Shown here: positions 21,361 through 33,065 of the stretch, one piece after another
Position numbering within the stretch: position 1 is the first letter of the stretch
Layout: every line of letters begins with the position of its first letter
Source of the DNA: Poa pratensis
Taxonomy: Eukaryota; Streptophyta; Magnoliopsida; Poales; Poaceae
Length of the DNA: 64,000 nt
Direction of reading: 5' to 3'
Assembly: GCA_947311845.1 (NCBI GenBank)
Contig: CAMZMU010000063.1
Span: 121,999,964-122,063,963 of the forward strand
Notes under the pieces: generated by a model
Told to the model about the DNA's origin: nothing
Databases searched by the model: none
Seen by the model: only the letters and a program-made list of their open reading frames with translations
Made by a program: the position numbers and the translations under genes

Positions 21361-22123
21361 GAGAAAAATCCTATACGACCGGGTCGCGCACGACACGTGG
21401 CCAGCGAGGACCGGGTCGTACGGGCCGAATCGCTGGACCAGCTCCCGTGGGCGACGCGTGGTAAACCGGATCTCAAAGCATTTAGGCCTTCTCCCAAATT
21501 TGCTCCTCCTTCTCATCCCTTCTGTGCTCGCTCATGGAAGCCCGATCCTCTCCTGCGTGCTGTGTGTCGCGTACCACCAGTGCTCCCTCTACCCTGCTCC
21601 CCGCCGTAGAAGACCAGACCAAGCCCCTGGCAGCTCGCCCCCGGCGATCCATCCTCCGTGTCCCCATCGTCCACATCCAAGGGATGACGTGGGGATTTAT
21701 CCCCCCCGTCAATTTCGAAAAAAAAACGTCCAAGGGACCCGTCTGCTCGCCCTGGTGGCGCACCGCCGGCGCTCTGTCCACGGACGCCCTCCTCGAGTCC
21801 CCTGCGAGCGGCGCCGCAGTGGACTGCCCCGTGCTTGCCGCCGTGGGCTTGCTGGTATGTGGTATTGTTAGCCGCTGGCTTCGTCTCGAGAGGATTGGAG
21901 TACACAGTCTGCAGATGCTTGGTTCCTGGGTATTTTTCCAAGACGACTGAATCACGAACTGAACTCAATTACTGGAGGATTGTAGATGCTTTGTCGATTT
22001 TACCTCTGAAATTTCTTCTCCTGCAGTTGAGTCTTTGGTTTGAGATCTGATTTGCCACGTGTCGTGCGCGGGAGTTGGTCCAGGGATCCTGACAGTACGA
22101 CCCGGTCGTATAGGATTTTTCTC
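21361..22123. mobile_element. 763 bp TIR element carrying exon-like sequence
   Basis: Perfect 26 bp inverted termini begin GAGAAAAATCCTATACGACC (21361-21386 and 22098-22123). A second inverted pair, GCGCACGACACGTGGC (21386-21401 and 22054-22069), sits next to the left terminus but is offset on the right by about 28 bp. No transposase is encoded. The interior is GC-rich and leader/coding-like, with an open plus frame 21534-21950. No clean target duplication was found. This is compatible with a Mutator-type (Pack-MULE-like) element, but the class is not proven. Confidence 0.65.
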
Positions 22124-22724
22124 CTCCATTTCCATAGTCCGAGCCCCAGGCCCTCTTTGTATTCCGTTAAACTTTGCTAATATTGAATAAAGCAGCGGCC
22201 TGTTACCGTAAACAAAACTAGTCGTCCAGTTTTCCATCTTTATTGAGTTATACTCTCTTCCATATCTTCTCCTATTTCGACAAACACCGCCGCCCCTGTC
22301 TTCCTCTTCTCCGTCCGCCTCATCGTCGTCGGAGTAAACCAACATGTTAAACTCGTGTGGTGGTCAGCTGTCACGACCTTCTACCCTCCCGCTATGACAC
22401 CTCGCCGCCGTCGGAGTAAACCGACGAGGCGGTGACACCAGCGATTCAGTGGGGGTGGGAGAGGGAACAAGCACGAAGTAGCGTGAGGTGGGCGGCGAAA
22501 AATGTCTAGATCACTGCTATGTGATACCTGTCTGTCGGTATGCGACGTAGCGTTGTTTGTCGACACTCCCACGCCACTTTCTATAGACTGGGGTCGAGTG
22601 GTAGTGCCTATAGACTGCGGTCGAGTGGTAGTGCCGGATTTAATTGTGACCGTGGTTGGGAGCCGATTTCATGTCCGTCACAGCTACACTTGTAAGGCCA
22701 TTTTTTCTAAAAACCGATAGAGCT
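22124..22724. other. Spacer with a 27 bp tandem duplication
   Basis: The 27 bp unit ctatagactgsggtcgagtg plus gtagtgc occurs twice in tandem (22581-22607 and 22608-22634, one mismatch). A TCGGAGTAAACC phrase also repeats near 22330 and 22415. No gene recognised. Confidence 0.5.
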
Positions 22725-23805
22725 CCGGATGGCACCGCCGGGTTCGGGTGCGGGTTTGACACCCCCATACCCGCACCCGCCCCTTCTACCCGCCCGCCCC
22801 CATACCCGCTGGCGGGTACAAAATTTTCCCATACCCGGTACCCGACGGGTACCCGCCATTTGCACAGACAGGAAAATTTTGGCAGCAACAATGACATCAA
22901 CAAACAATTGCAATTCACAGTTTAACAAATATAGATTCACAACATAATGCATTTTCACAGCAGTAATTGACAGCAACAAACAATTGGCAGTAGTAATGGA
23001 CAGCAGCAAACAATTGTCGCCGGCTGCCCTCTTCTTCACCTTCTTCTGGATCGGAGGACGAAGCAATAGGCGTACGGCTCCGCTTCCAGTCACAGAAACC
23101 GACGGCAATCCCGATCCGCCACGCACGCCGCCTCCCTACGTTCTCTTGGAGCTCGACGGTGAAGGCTGCACGCCCAGCAAGAAGCCTAGGCGCTATCCGC
23201 TTCCCGCCGGCGGCAGAGGGGACGTCGGTGATGGTGAAAATTCATCCTCTAGCTGCTGCTGGACAGCGCCCTCGCCGGCTCGACCGGCTCGGGATCCATG
23301 GCTCCCAGGATTCATGACCGCGCATCCGCGTCTTTCGGTGCAGGGGGCGGGCCGTCGGGGGCTGGTGAAGTGGGGAAGGGGAGGGAACGGTGGAGGAGCT
23401 CGGTCGGCTCGGCGGGGAGGACCGGAGGAGGCGCTGGCGCGATGGAGAAGGAGCGGCAGCGCAGGGCGCATGCCACAGGCGGCGGCGGCGTTTGGGACTC
23501 GAGGGAAAAGAAACGAGGAGGAGTGGAGGAAATGTGGAATCGCGTGGGGGGCTGGGGGTTAGGGTTAGGGCTTTCTCCCTCTCCTCTGTACAATGACAGG
23601 TGGGACTGTCTGCTGGGAACTCACTGACAGGTGGGGTCAGACGGGTATGCGGGTTAGAGGGTTTGACACCCCATACCCGCCTCCGCTACACCCGATGGGT
23701 ATAGTTTTCACCCGCTAAGCAGACCCGCGGGTTTTTTTTCCTTACCAAACCCTATCCATTTGAGGCGGGTACCCGTCGGGTACGCGGGTATCTGATACCC
23801 ATTAG
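22725..23805. mobile_element. GGGTACCCG-rich module, probable TIR element
   Basis: Both ends of this 1.1 kb stretch are packed with ACCCG/CGGGT motifs. GGTACCCGACGGGTACCCGC (22837-22856) recurs inverted, one mismatch, at 23764-23784. GTTTGACACCCCATACCCGC-type sequence recurs directly (22754-22774 and 23661-23680). A hairpin GGGTATC-A-GATACCC lies near 23787-23801. The interior is AT-rich then GC-rich without a recognised protein. The organisation suggests a non-autonomous DNA transposon, but outer termini and target duplication were not resolved. Confidence 0.45.
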
Positions 23806-24017
23806 AGCCATTGAGAGCAGCAGATCGGACGGTAGGGTCAAAACAAAAAACTTGGGAAAAGAAGAGAAAACGTCTGACTGGTAGGGCCCAGAGGAAAAGC
23901 GTGGGTGAGGAAAAAAATCAGCCGTGTGAATTATCGTGTCCTGTCCCCGTGCTCCTGCCTACCTCGCGAACGGCGGCGCCGCATGCTGTAGAGGAGATAG
24001 GGGAGGGGGATTCGTAG

Positions 24018-26596
24018 ATGGCGAAGCGGCTGCGCGAGGCGACTCCGTGGGGCGAGTCCCCAGCCTCGCCGGCGAATAGCCTGGACGACGGCTGCCTCAT
24101 GCATATCTTCAGTTTCCTCAGCCCGATCCCAGGTTCGATTCGCTTCCCCCCTCACCTTACCAGGAGAAATGATTCGAGAAGAATCGGTAGATATCGTTGC
24201 GTGTGTGGTAGTGATTGTGTTCGGATTTGGGTGGAGAGTTGGTGGGAAGGTACTAGGATGGACCAAAAAATGGAGTTTGACCTGCTTCTGTGGGGAGCCA
24301 ATTAGGGATCGGTGTGATTCGTTGTATTGGGCACTGATTTCACGCTGCCGTGTTGCTAAATTACTGGGATTTTGGGAATTACTGTTGGACCTGATGGGAT
24401 GAACACCTTTCAGTAGTGAAAGATGTCTCAGAATTAGATCCTGGATAGGTTTGGACTTAGGACTAGTGAATGTTTGCTCTCATGTCCGGGTTTTGATCAC
24501 ATCTCACGCTGAGATTGAAAACAAATTACAAGTTGGCACCATATTGTTCTACATGACGTGTTGTTGTGGGGGAGGGGCTGATATTTGACCCTTTTTGGCA
24601 TTAAATCGTTGTTCAGCTAGTTGATTTTTTTGTAAGTTTGCACCATATTGTTTAACTGATGTGGAGTTGTGGGGAGGGGGATGATATTTGACCCTTTTTG
24701 GCATCGCGGCTACTTTTTTAATCTTTGTTCACCTAGTTCGTTTGCCCACTGGCTGTACTGATAACATTGGTATACCTTAAGGGATTTTCTGCCTTAATGC
24801 CTATGCTCGGCAACATTTTGTATATCAAGGAATTTTCTGCTAGCTTGATTGTCTTGAGCAGGATCAGAATGGATTTTAACTACGTAATGACTACACTTCT
24901 GATTCTGTTTTTGTATCTTCATAACCAAGCAACGAGTTTATGCATTTGTTAAGTAGTGTGAATCCGGAAATGTTGAGTCGCTTGGGTGATCTTTATTAGA
25001 CTGCCAGAGATGGAAAACTGGTTTATGTCAGGTCTTATTCCATGAGAACTACAGTTAGGTACTGTTCTTACATGTATTCATTTGGTGGTTCGGGAAAATT
25101 TATCTTGGTATTTCTAGATAACCAAACCTTAACTTACTGCTGATTGTGTCGCCGACTCGCTGCTATCATTTGTGTTCCATAAAAAATGAGCTTTTTTTAG
25201 CATTTTATTTTTGAACCTGCAGATAGGTATAACACCGCCCTCGTTTGCCACAGATGGCGCTACCTTGCATGCCATCCTCGGTTGTGGTTGCGTGTTGAGA
25301 GGCCACTCAGAAATGTAACAGAGCCTGGAGTTTATACAAATCTTGAGGCTGCTGTTTCTGCTGCTAGGTTCGTTTCATCCATGTGATTTTACGTTGTCGA
25401 ATGAAGAATATTATGGATGATATCTGCTTTGTTGAAGGCCTGGTGACACTATTCTAATTGCTGCCGGTGGCACCTATCTTGCATGTAATATCAAAATAAA
25501 GAAGCCTCTTTGCATTGTAAGTTTTGCCATCTATGTTCACGGTAGTTTTTTCCTCTGGTGAAATGTTCCTGCATTATTCACCAATTGTTTTGCCGGTGCA
25601 ACTGTGTGCTTATTGTTTGTCATTTTCTATTCCATCAGATTGGTGGGGGTGAGCTTCCTGATGATACTGTATTAACATGCTCCCGTGGCTCTGAGAAGTA
25701 TGCTCCTTTCTTCTGTTCTTGTATTCCCTCTGTTTTGTACTGTTTTTGCCAGTTTGCTACTGCTGCTGAACTCATCACGCGTTGTCATTATAGCAGTTCT
25801 TCTTTACTAGGCCGATGCTCTCCATAGTTACACACATAATCTGCACCTAAGAAACTTGATTATGAACTTCCTGTCAATTACATTACCCAGCCTGGTGGCT
25901 AGGGTGCTCTATGCTAATGCAGCCAACTCCACAGTCATAATGCCCCGTTCACATACTGTTTTCCTGCTGTTTTTGGTAGCAGCTAGTTGGAAGTACCCTT
26001 TTGGGATTTACTGTATATTGGCTGTAATAACATCTTATATTATCGGACGGAGGGAGTAGATGCTAAGGGGTTATGGGGTTTATAGCCCTTTGGTTTGTGA
26101 ATTTTTGTCAGTAAACTAAGGTGGTAGTGTAAATTCAGCTTGTTCAGGGAAGTATTTAGTCTGCAAACTTTTACGCGCTTCCTATTTAGTATTTACAGTG
26201 CCATTTCCCCACTTGGTCTCATGTCTTTCTGCACTAACCTGTGTAAGCAGTGCCTTGGAGTTCCTTTCTACCTGCAAGATCGCCAATCTCACTATTAAGG
26301 CGGAGCTTGGATGCTGTCTGCTTCATCGAAGCGGCAAGCTGACTATCGAGGAGTGTTTGCTGCAGTGCGAGCAAAACCCTCTGGATTATTTGTCCTTCCC
26401 TATAGTTAGCACAGCGATTGAATTTAATTCAGTATCATCTCTCAAGGCGCAAGGGCATGGCCTGACCGTCGTCCGCACCCGGATCGAAGGTGGCGCGAAG
26501 GCCATCAGGACGAACGGAACCCTGGCGCTGCAGCGCGTGCGGGCCATCTACGCCCGCAGCTCTGTTTTCTTCTGGTTCGAAGTAGGGGAGAAATAG
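24018..26596 (+). CDS. SKIP5: F-box protein SKIP5-like
   Basis: Five coding exons: 24018-24132, 25223-25367, 25438-25516, 25639-25697 and 26251-26596; all joins are GT-AG and keep frame, giving 247 residues. An N-terminal F-box (NSLDDGCLMHIFSFLSPIPD, then ALVCHRWRYLACHPRLW in effect) is followed by a right-handed beta-helix-like region (RPGDTILIAAGGTYLACNI, GGGELPDDTVLTCSRGSEN, CKIANLTIKAELGCCLLHR) and ends FFWFEVGEK. This matches plant SKIP5, an SCF-complex F-box protein that binds SKP1/ASK and recruits substrates for ubiquitination. Slightly shorter than the Arabidopsis protein, mainly at the N-terminus and a loop. Intact. Intron 1 is about 1.1 kb and intron 4 carries a MITE remnant. Confidence 0.93.
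26016..26056. mobile_element. Stowaway MITE remnant in SKIP5 intron 4
   Basis: The sequence atcttatattat..cggacggagggag followed by TA is the 3' terminus of a Stowaway MITE. No matching CTCCCTCCG start is found upstream, so only about 40 bp remain. Confidence 0.5.
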
Positions 26597-27190
26597 GAAC
26601 CCCTGTGAACCAACAGGCTCTTGTATTCTGTATCACCCTAGTGTTCTGCAAACTGCTGTATCATAGTTATCTCCTCTCTGTTGTAACCTATGATGAATTT
26701 GTAGTATTCAACATTTGAATCATCAAGGGACATGTTGCCCCTTGCAAGTGAAACTGTGAAAAATTTGTTATGTTGTGGTAATCATTATAGAAAAAGCACA
26801 GCTGGTACCGTTTGTACCAAAACTTCCTTTTTTTCGTCACATTTATCCTCTTTTAATTGACACTGCGATCTGCAGGGTCGATGGGACACTGCGAACTGTC
26901 TGAAGCAGCGGTGGCTAGTTAAGACATGGTCATTAATTACTGTTTGGTCTGTCCACGAGTACAAATGCGTAATTACTCTGTGATTAATCACACACCGATC
27001 GTTGTCCTCTCCTTGGTACCCGAGGGGAACGTACAGTAGAGTGGGTGTTGCTCCCTGTACTTTTCCCCTTGTTTTTCACCTTTGGAGATGGATTTTTCTG
27101 CTTGTTACTGCCGGCTCAAATGGAGTAAACCACCGAGGTGAAAATAGGGTTAGCTGGATCCGTTGTAGTTACCCGTGTCATTTAATAGTA

Positions 27191-27313
27191 CTCCCTCCGA
27201 TCCATATTAATGGTCTCAACATTGTCTAGATACGGATGCATCTAGTCTAAACACTTAACTAGATACATCCGTATCTAGATAAAGTTGAGTCCATTAATAT
27301 GGATCGGAGGTTG
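27191..27313. mobile_element. Stowaway MITE
   Basis: Starts CTCCCTCCGATCCATATTAA and ends with its near-complement (TTAATATGGATCGGAGG plus ttg), flanked by TA. About 123 bp, lies downstream of SKIP5. Confidence 0.85.
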
Positions 27314-27562
27314 TAGCTTAAATAGCTTGTTGGCAGGTAGCAATTCAAACAGGCCGCAACGGTCGGTAATCTCATTTCATCTCAGTAGTGGACCAGTTAA
27401 ACAATTCATGCTGCTCTAGTACAACAGTAACTCGTGGGTTCCTATCCAGTAAACACTGAGACCGTACTATACAAGTTCTGTTCGGGACAGTGTTTTGACT
27501 CACGTGAGCATCTAGTAGAAATGACAATCCGCAACTAGTTGCCGGATACTCCACTTCCGAGT

Positions 27563-27905
27563 TTTAAAAAATCGTGAAAAAAATCATGGACATGGGTCAT
27601 GTTGAATCTTCGACACCCAGAAAATTTCATCCAGAAATATTATCATATGTGACCTGTACAAAAAAGACAAATGAAAATTTGAATAGTAGACTACTATTCA
27701 AATGAAACCTAGAAAATTTCATCCAGAAATATTATCATATGTGACCTGTACAAAAAAGACAAATGAAAATTTGAATAGTAGACTACTATTCAAATTTTCA
27801 TTTGTCTTTTTTGTACAGGTCACATATGATAATATTTCTGGATGAAATTTTCTGGGTGTAGTAGATTCAACATAATCTTTGTCCATGATTTTTTTCGGGA
27901 TTTTT
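27563..27905. mobile_element. Foldback MITE with duplicated left arm
   Basis: An 81 bp unit occurs at 27619-27699, again at 27711-27791, and inverted at 27773-27853. The second and third overlap in GAATAGTAG-A-CTACTATTC, so 27711-27853 is a 143 bp palindrome with no loop. Outer arms (27572-27618 and 27854-27903; AAAAAAATCATGGACA and TGTTGAATC) also pair, imperfectly. No coding capacity. Transcription would give a long hairpin RNA. Confidence 0.85.
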
Positions 27906-28105
27906 GGAATGCGGATAATTCCCTCTCTGCATCTAGTCGCATTATGGGGAAATGCATTTTAAATGTAAAAAAGTTCGAAATAAAATTTCAGGTGCACACC
28001 TGAACATTTATTTTAGCACACAAAGTTTTGTGAGATTAAAAAATATTTTTGTGTTATGTGTAGGGCACAAAAATGTCTTTCTTTGGCGAAACTTTGTGTT
28101 CCAAG

Positions 28106-28260
28106 CAGTGGCGGAGCTAGGCTCAAGGAGTAGTGATGTCAATACACTATGCCACTTTGTACTTCTATAGGTTGATGCATAAATTTCAAAAAAATTAAGG
28201 GCCGTTTGAAAAAGCTGTGATGTCAAGCGACATCATATATTGTGAGCAGCTCCGCCACTG
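28106..28260. mobile_element. hAT-type MITE, 155 bp
   Basis: Termini CAGTGGCGGAGCT and AGCTCCGCCACTG (with an extra C) are inverted. The flanking 8 bp gttccaag (28098-28105) and gttccaac (28261-28268) form a target duplication with one mismatch, as expected for hAT elements. Confidence 0.82.
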
Positions 28261-28268
28261 GTTCCAAC

Positions 28269-28925
28269 ATAAAATGTAAATATATACTTCCCGAAAAAAA
28301 AATCAGAATTTTTAAAAATTTAAAATATGTTTTTTCATAATAGGAGCATCTAGTCCTGCTACCCAAAATGTATTTCCGTTATGTTCGTGATTTTTTCTGA
28401 AGGATTATTTTGTCTCTCGGTGAGCTGAACTTTGGAGTGTTTCAAATTTCATCTCCCTTTAATTCGGGGCTCTGCTAAAGCCGGTCATCCGTGCTCTCTT
28501 TGGCAGAGGGCCAAAGCTGACTCCCAGCATTTAAAAAGAAGTTGAACTCTTTTGCGCCGCATGCCATCGACATGTCACAGGAGGAGCAGGTGAGCGGATT
28601 TCCCAGCAAACAGAGCCAAGGCTGAAGCCGACAGGAACAACACACGGAGGACACGCATTGTTTTATTTTCCAGATCTTCTGCCTCGTGTACTATTTTTGT
28701 CACATCTAACTTAATTATTCCAACAATTCCCCAGCAATTTTTTGTATTATTCCAACTACTCAGCTAAGATCTTTTTGACATTTTTTCTTTTGAACCTTCA
28801 CCATCTTCGCCGGTCTTCAGTCTTCATTCAATGGAGGTCAGGGGGGCGGAGTAACTGCTGTTCTTGACCGTTGATCCCCTGCGTGATCAGGCCGACAGGG
28901 CCCCACGCGCCTTCAGATCACTATG
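28269..28925. other. Spacer upstream of the SINAT gene
   Basis: AT-rich sequence to about 28400, then moderately GC-rich sequence that probably contains the distal SINAT promoter. No defined element or ORF was recognised. Confidence 0.4.
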
Positions 28926-28929
28926 AATG

Positions 28930-29212
28930 AACAGAGATTTTGGCCCAAATAAAATCAGCTCCGCGGCTCCGCCTCCAAACCCCGAGAAGGAAAGCTCCTC
29001 TCTTCAGAAACTCGGCAGAGAGAGACGGAGAAAGGGAGACGAGGCTTTAATTCGAACGCGCTCGCCTCCGCGGCTCCGCCTCCTCCTCTCTCGAGCCCTC
29101 CGCCGCGGTACTACATCACGCCAAACCGTCCCATCCGGGGTCAAATCCTCTCTTCCTCGCCGGCCTTGCCTCCCCTTGCGATCGCCGCCTCCGCCCGTCC
29201 GTCTCTGCTGAG
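28930..29212 (+). other. Probable 5' leader exon of the SINAT gene
   Basis: GC- and pyrimidine-rich sequence ends at a good splice donor (GCTGAG then GTACAG at 29213). The CDS exon begins at an acceptor (CATACAG) at 30614, 24 bp before the ATG. Plant SINAT genes commonly have an intron in the 5' UTR; here it would be 1.4 kb. The transcription start is not visible. Confidence 0.5.
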
Positions 29213-30637
29213 GTACAGCGCCTGTTCTCTTTGTTTCTTGGATGCGGGGCTGGATTTCAATGGGGTTTTTGAGGCGCGCGTGTGGGTGTTTGGGTCGGAT
29301 GCGCGCGCGGGATGGGGAATGCGGCTGCCCGGCGTGCGGCCGTGGCGGCCGCCGGGCGCCGGCTAGGGTTTTAGATTGGGGGTTGGGGATTTTGCGGCGC
29401 TGGGGACTGACGGGGTTTATCCATGTTCGAGATGTGCCGATTTACCTGTTGGGTAGAATACGCCCCGCCCTTGCGTTGTTTGTTGATGAACTTCAGCTCG
29501 GGAGAGTGTCGATTAATGGTAGATTAAGATTAACAGGTAATTAGTTTCAAAAAAATATTAACAGGTAATCACCACACCACAGGTGTTCGTATGGTTGATC
29601 CGGCGAAGTTTGCTAAATCTCAGCCTGCTAGCTTCTGTCTTCGAGCTAGATAATGATATGTTCATGCTGTATCTAGGTTCTAGAGCCATGCATGTGTCCC
29701 TCTGATGCCAGGTTCATGATTTAGCTGCTTTTGTACTGTTTCTGCACTCCCCATAGCCAAGGTTCAGGTTCATGATTTGTAGTCTAAAAAGAAGGGAAAG
29801 GTTCAGGGCTTCTGTTGATTGGCAATCACTACAGCTCCTGCATGTTGTTAGCATCTCCTTAGATAAGGTGGATAGATGCTTTATTTGATGAACTGCTTGG
29901 TTCTTGTTTGGGTGGTTCACTTTATGCTGCTGCTTTGAGTGCAAGGCAAGGTCCGTGGGAGTGTCACCACCTTTCGGCCTTCCTGTTTCTTATTCTTCCA
30001 CTCCATCATTTGCCTCAGATGCCACATTTCCTCCTCTTGCATCTTTGCTATTTTCTGTGAAGCCGATATTCAAGATGAACTGGCTAACCAGCATTTCCTC
30101 TGTTTCCATTGATATATTTGGGGTAGTGCCACCGCCACCCGTGATGTCGTTTTTTGCTATGGTTTGCGCATTGGCTTCTTAATATCAAAATAAAGCTCAA
30201 ACAAGTACTTAAGTATGATTCCAGACTGTGGATAAAACTGAAAATAAGACTAGAAAAGTTGAACAAAAGTACAGTGATTGTTATGATGAAAGCTATGAGA
30301 CCACGCACCACAGCATCTATGTTTACAAGCTTTTTGTTAAATCCAACTATCCAAGCCATATCTGCTCATGACTCCTGCCTTGCAATGATCATCTTTACGC
30401 CTTTAATTGATATTGACTTTATTATGGTTGGCTTGGGACTTGGCAGACGAAATTTACTTTCGTGTGTTCTATAGAAAAGTGAGCTAAATTGATATGGAAA
30501 TAATGTTTGAGAATGAAAAAGGGTTTCTTTTTTTTCTGAAAATGATATATATTTTTCTCATTTACTTCCAAGCCTATTGTTTCCCTTTTGATTTCTTTTT
30601 TTCCTACATACAGGATTCTGTTTCTATAGGGTTGACC

Positions 30638-32326
30638 ATGGCATCAGCTGCTTATCTTGATGACGCTGAAGTTATTGACCCTCCAAAGAATGAGATGTTA
30701 GATGTTGCCGAACTCGTCAGTGATCTTATCCAACATTCACCAAAACCAAATGTGATAGTTTCTAGCAATGTGCGTGAGCTACTTGAATGCCCTGTGTGTT
30801 TGATTGCCATGTATCCTCCGATTCATCAGGTATGCCCTGTTACTGAACTAATTACTAGTTAGCACCTTGGTTACATTATACTGGCATAATTCTAGGCTTT
30901 GAACTCCCCATGCATTGTCTGGAGAACACACAGTTGTAAAAGAACATGAAAAGAGTGATTTAACCTTTAAGGTTGGTAGAAATTAGGCTTTCTGTTGGTA
31001 ACGAGCGACATCCCTTCCTTTCTGATAACTACCCCATGCATCAGTCCCACCTGTTACTATCTCATTGCAAACATGTTGAATTTACACATCACCACACTCT
31101 TCTTTTCATTTTCGACGTTCTCCAGATTGTTCCCTATCAAATGCAAACATATTAGGAAGGTCTGATATCGGATGATTATTTTGAATTTACACTGCATATT
31201 CAGATATTTCCTAAGCTCGGAAAAGAAAGTTGAATATGAATTTGTCTACAGATTCTTTAACTATATTGTTTTCTTGCATTTGTGCGTGCAGTGCTCCAAT
31301 GGTCATACCATATGTTCTGGATGCAAGCCAAGGGTTCATAATCGCTGCCCAACTTGCAGGAGTGAATTGGGTAACATAAGATGCCTTGCTCTGGAGAAGG
31401 TTGCCGCGTCTCTAGAAGTTCCATGCAAGTTCCAAAACTTTGGCTGCTTGGGAATATATCCCTATTATTGCAAGGTGAAACATGAATCCCAGTGCCAATA
31501 CAGACCCTATACTTGCCCATATGCGGGATCTGAATGCACTGTTGCTGGTGACATCCCATATCTAGTGAATCACTTGAAGGATGATCATAAGGTTGACATG
31601 CACAGTGGAAGCACATTTAATCATCGTTACGTCAAGTCAAATCCTCATGAAGTTGAGAATGCCACATGGATGCTTACGGTAATTATCACCTATCTCTGTA
31701 TGTTATGATCTGAAACACTACGGAAAGTGGTTAAATTGATTGGACCTATAAATTTATTCGACTTGGATAATACTAGTATATTGCTCGTCACCACCCTCTG
31801 TCAATGATCCAGACACTGCAAAGTTCACTAAGTCCGGGCATACCTGATAACGCTGTCAAGGTTGCTCATGACAGTGCATGCTTGCTTGCTATCATCAGCT
31901 TATCGCTCGGCTCAATATAATGATGCTACTGTTTTTTAGCTCTGTCTTGTGTTTTCCTCCATTTAAGTGAAAATTTGTAGAACTAAATCTAGAATATTTG
32001 TCCAGGTTTTCAGCTGCTTTGGCCAGTACTTCTGTCTGCACTTCGAGGCCTTCCAGTTGGGCATGGCGCCCGTGTACATCGCCTTCCTCAGGTTCATGGG
32101 GGACGACGCCGAAGCTAAGAACTACACCTACAGCCTGGAGGTTGGGGGCATTAATCGTAAGATGACTTGGCAAGGTATCCCTCGAAGCATCAGAGATAGC
32201 CACAGGAAAGTTCGGGACAGCTACGACGGGCTCATTATCCAGCGGAACATGGCCCTGTGCTTCTCTGGTGGCGACAGGAAGGAACTCAAACTGCGGGTCA
32301 CCGGGAGAATTTGGAAGGAACAATGA
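30638..32326 (+). CDS. SINAT-type RING E3 ubiquitin ligase (seven in absentia)
   Basis: Three coding exons: 30638-30829, 31292-31678 and 32006-32326, all GT-AG and phase 0, encode 299 residues, the usual SINAT length. The RING is split by intron 1 (LLECPVCLIAMYPPIHQ, then CSNGHTICSGCK and RCPTCRSELG). A SIAH-type zinc finger (VPCKFQNFGCLGIYPYY through CPYAGSEC and HLKDDHK) and the C-terminal TRAF-like substrate-binding domain (VFSCFGQYFCLHFEAFQLGM to GRIWKEQ) follow. SINAT proteins form dimers and ubiquitinate transcription factors and autophagy and stress regulators. All metal ligands appear present; the gene looks intact. Confidence 0.95.
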
Positions 32327-33065
32327 ATTGTAACTGTCACTATAAAAAGGTGCATTCGTTCATTCTGGCGATCCAAGGCGAACCGACGCTAAATACATCG
32401 TTAGCTCAGTGGGAGGACTTAATTAGGACTTGGTATTGGTGTGTAGACTTGTCTTAGCCGCCAGCAATCTTTTAGTAGTGCAAAGTGTTTCCATGGATGG
32501 TTTTCATGCGAACCATGTGGGTAGACCTGAAGGCAAATCTCATTCTTTTGCTTTTAACAAGAGCCGGCTGGCCATTGCACTACTGTTTTAGCGAGATCTT
32601 GTTGGTGACTGTAATGTAAATGATGTAGCCCCCCTCTTTATCGAGACTCGTATCTATATCAGTCCCACTGATGTTCTGAATTCCTGGTGTTGATGCTTGA
32701 GTTGACAGCCATTTCTGATGGCAATATCTGCGGCTGCTCGGACTGGAATACAAAATATGATGGACTTCTAGCTGCTTCAATCAAAAGACGCTTTCTCTCT
32801 TGAGATCATCAAGAGCTTCTTCTGGATGAATTGATCGCCATTCACCACTCACCAAGCTTGCATTAATACAATGGAGATGAAAAGCACAAGGCATGAGTTT
32901 TACTAGATCATGCAAAACACAGTCAGCTATAAATCACAAGTTCTGTTTTCTCTCTTGAGATCATCAAAAGTCCTGGGTGAATTGATCTACGACTCCCTGA
33001 AATCACTCTGCGTGAGAAAAGTATCTACATCAATCAAAAGACTAATTACTCTCATGAGATCATTA
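32327..33065. other. SINAT 3' flank
   Basis: Likely contains the 3' UTR just after 32326. No gene or TE termini recognised; the phrase TCTCTTGAGATCATCAA occurs near 32796 and 32952, a short local repeat. Confidence 0.4.

Noticed and set aside
22984..23627. GC-rich ORFs as a gene
   Set aside because: Several frames are open on both strands because of GC bias; no motif, splice pattern or start context supports one.
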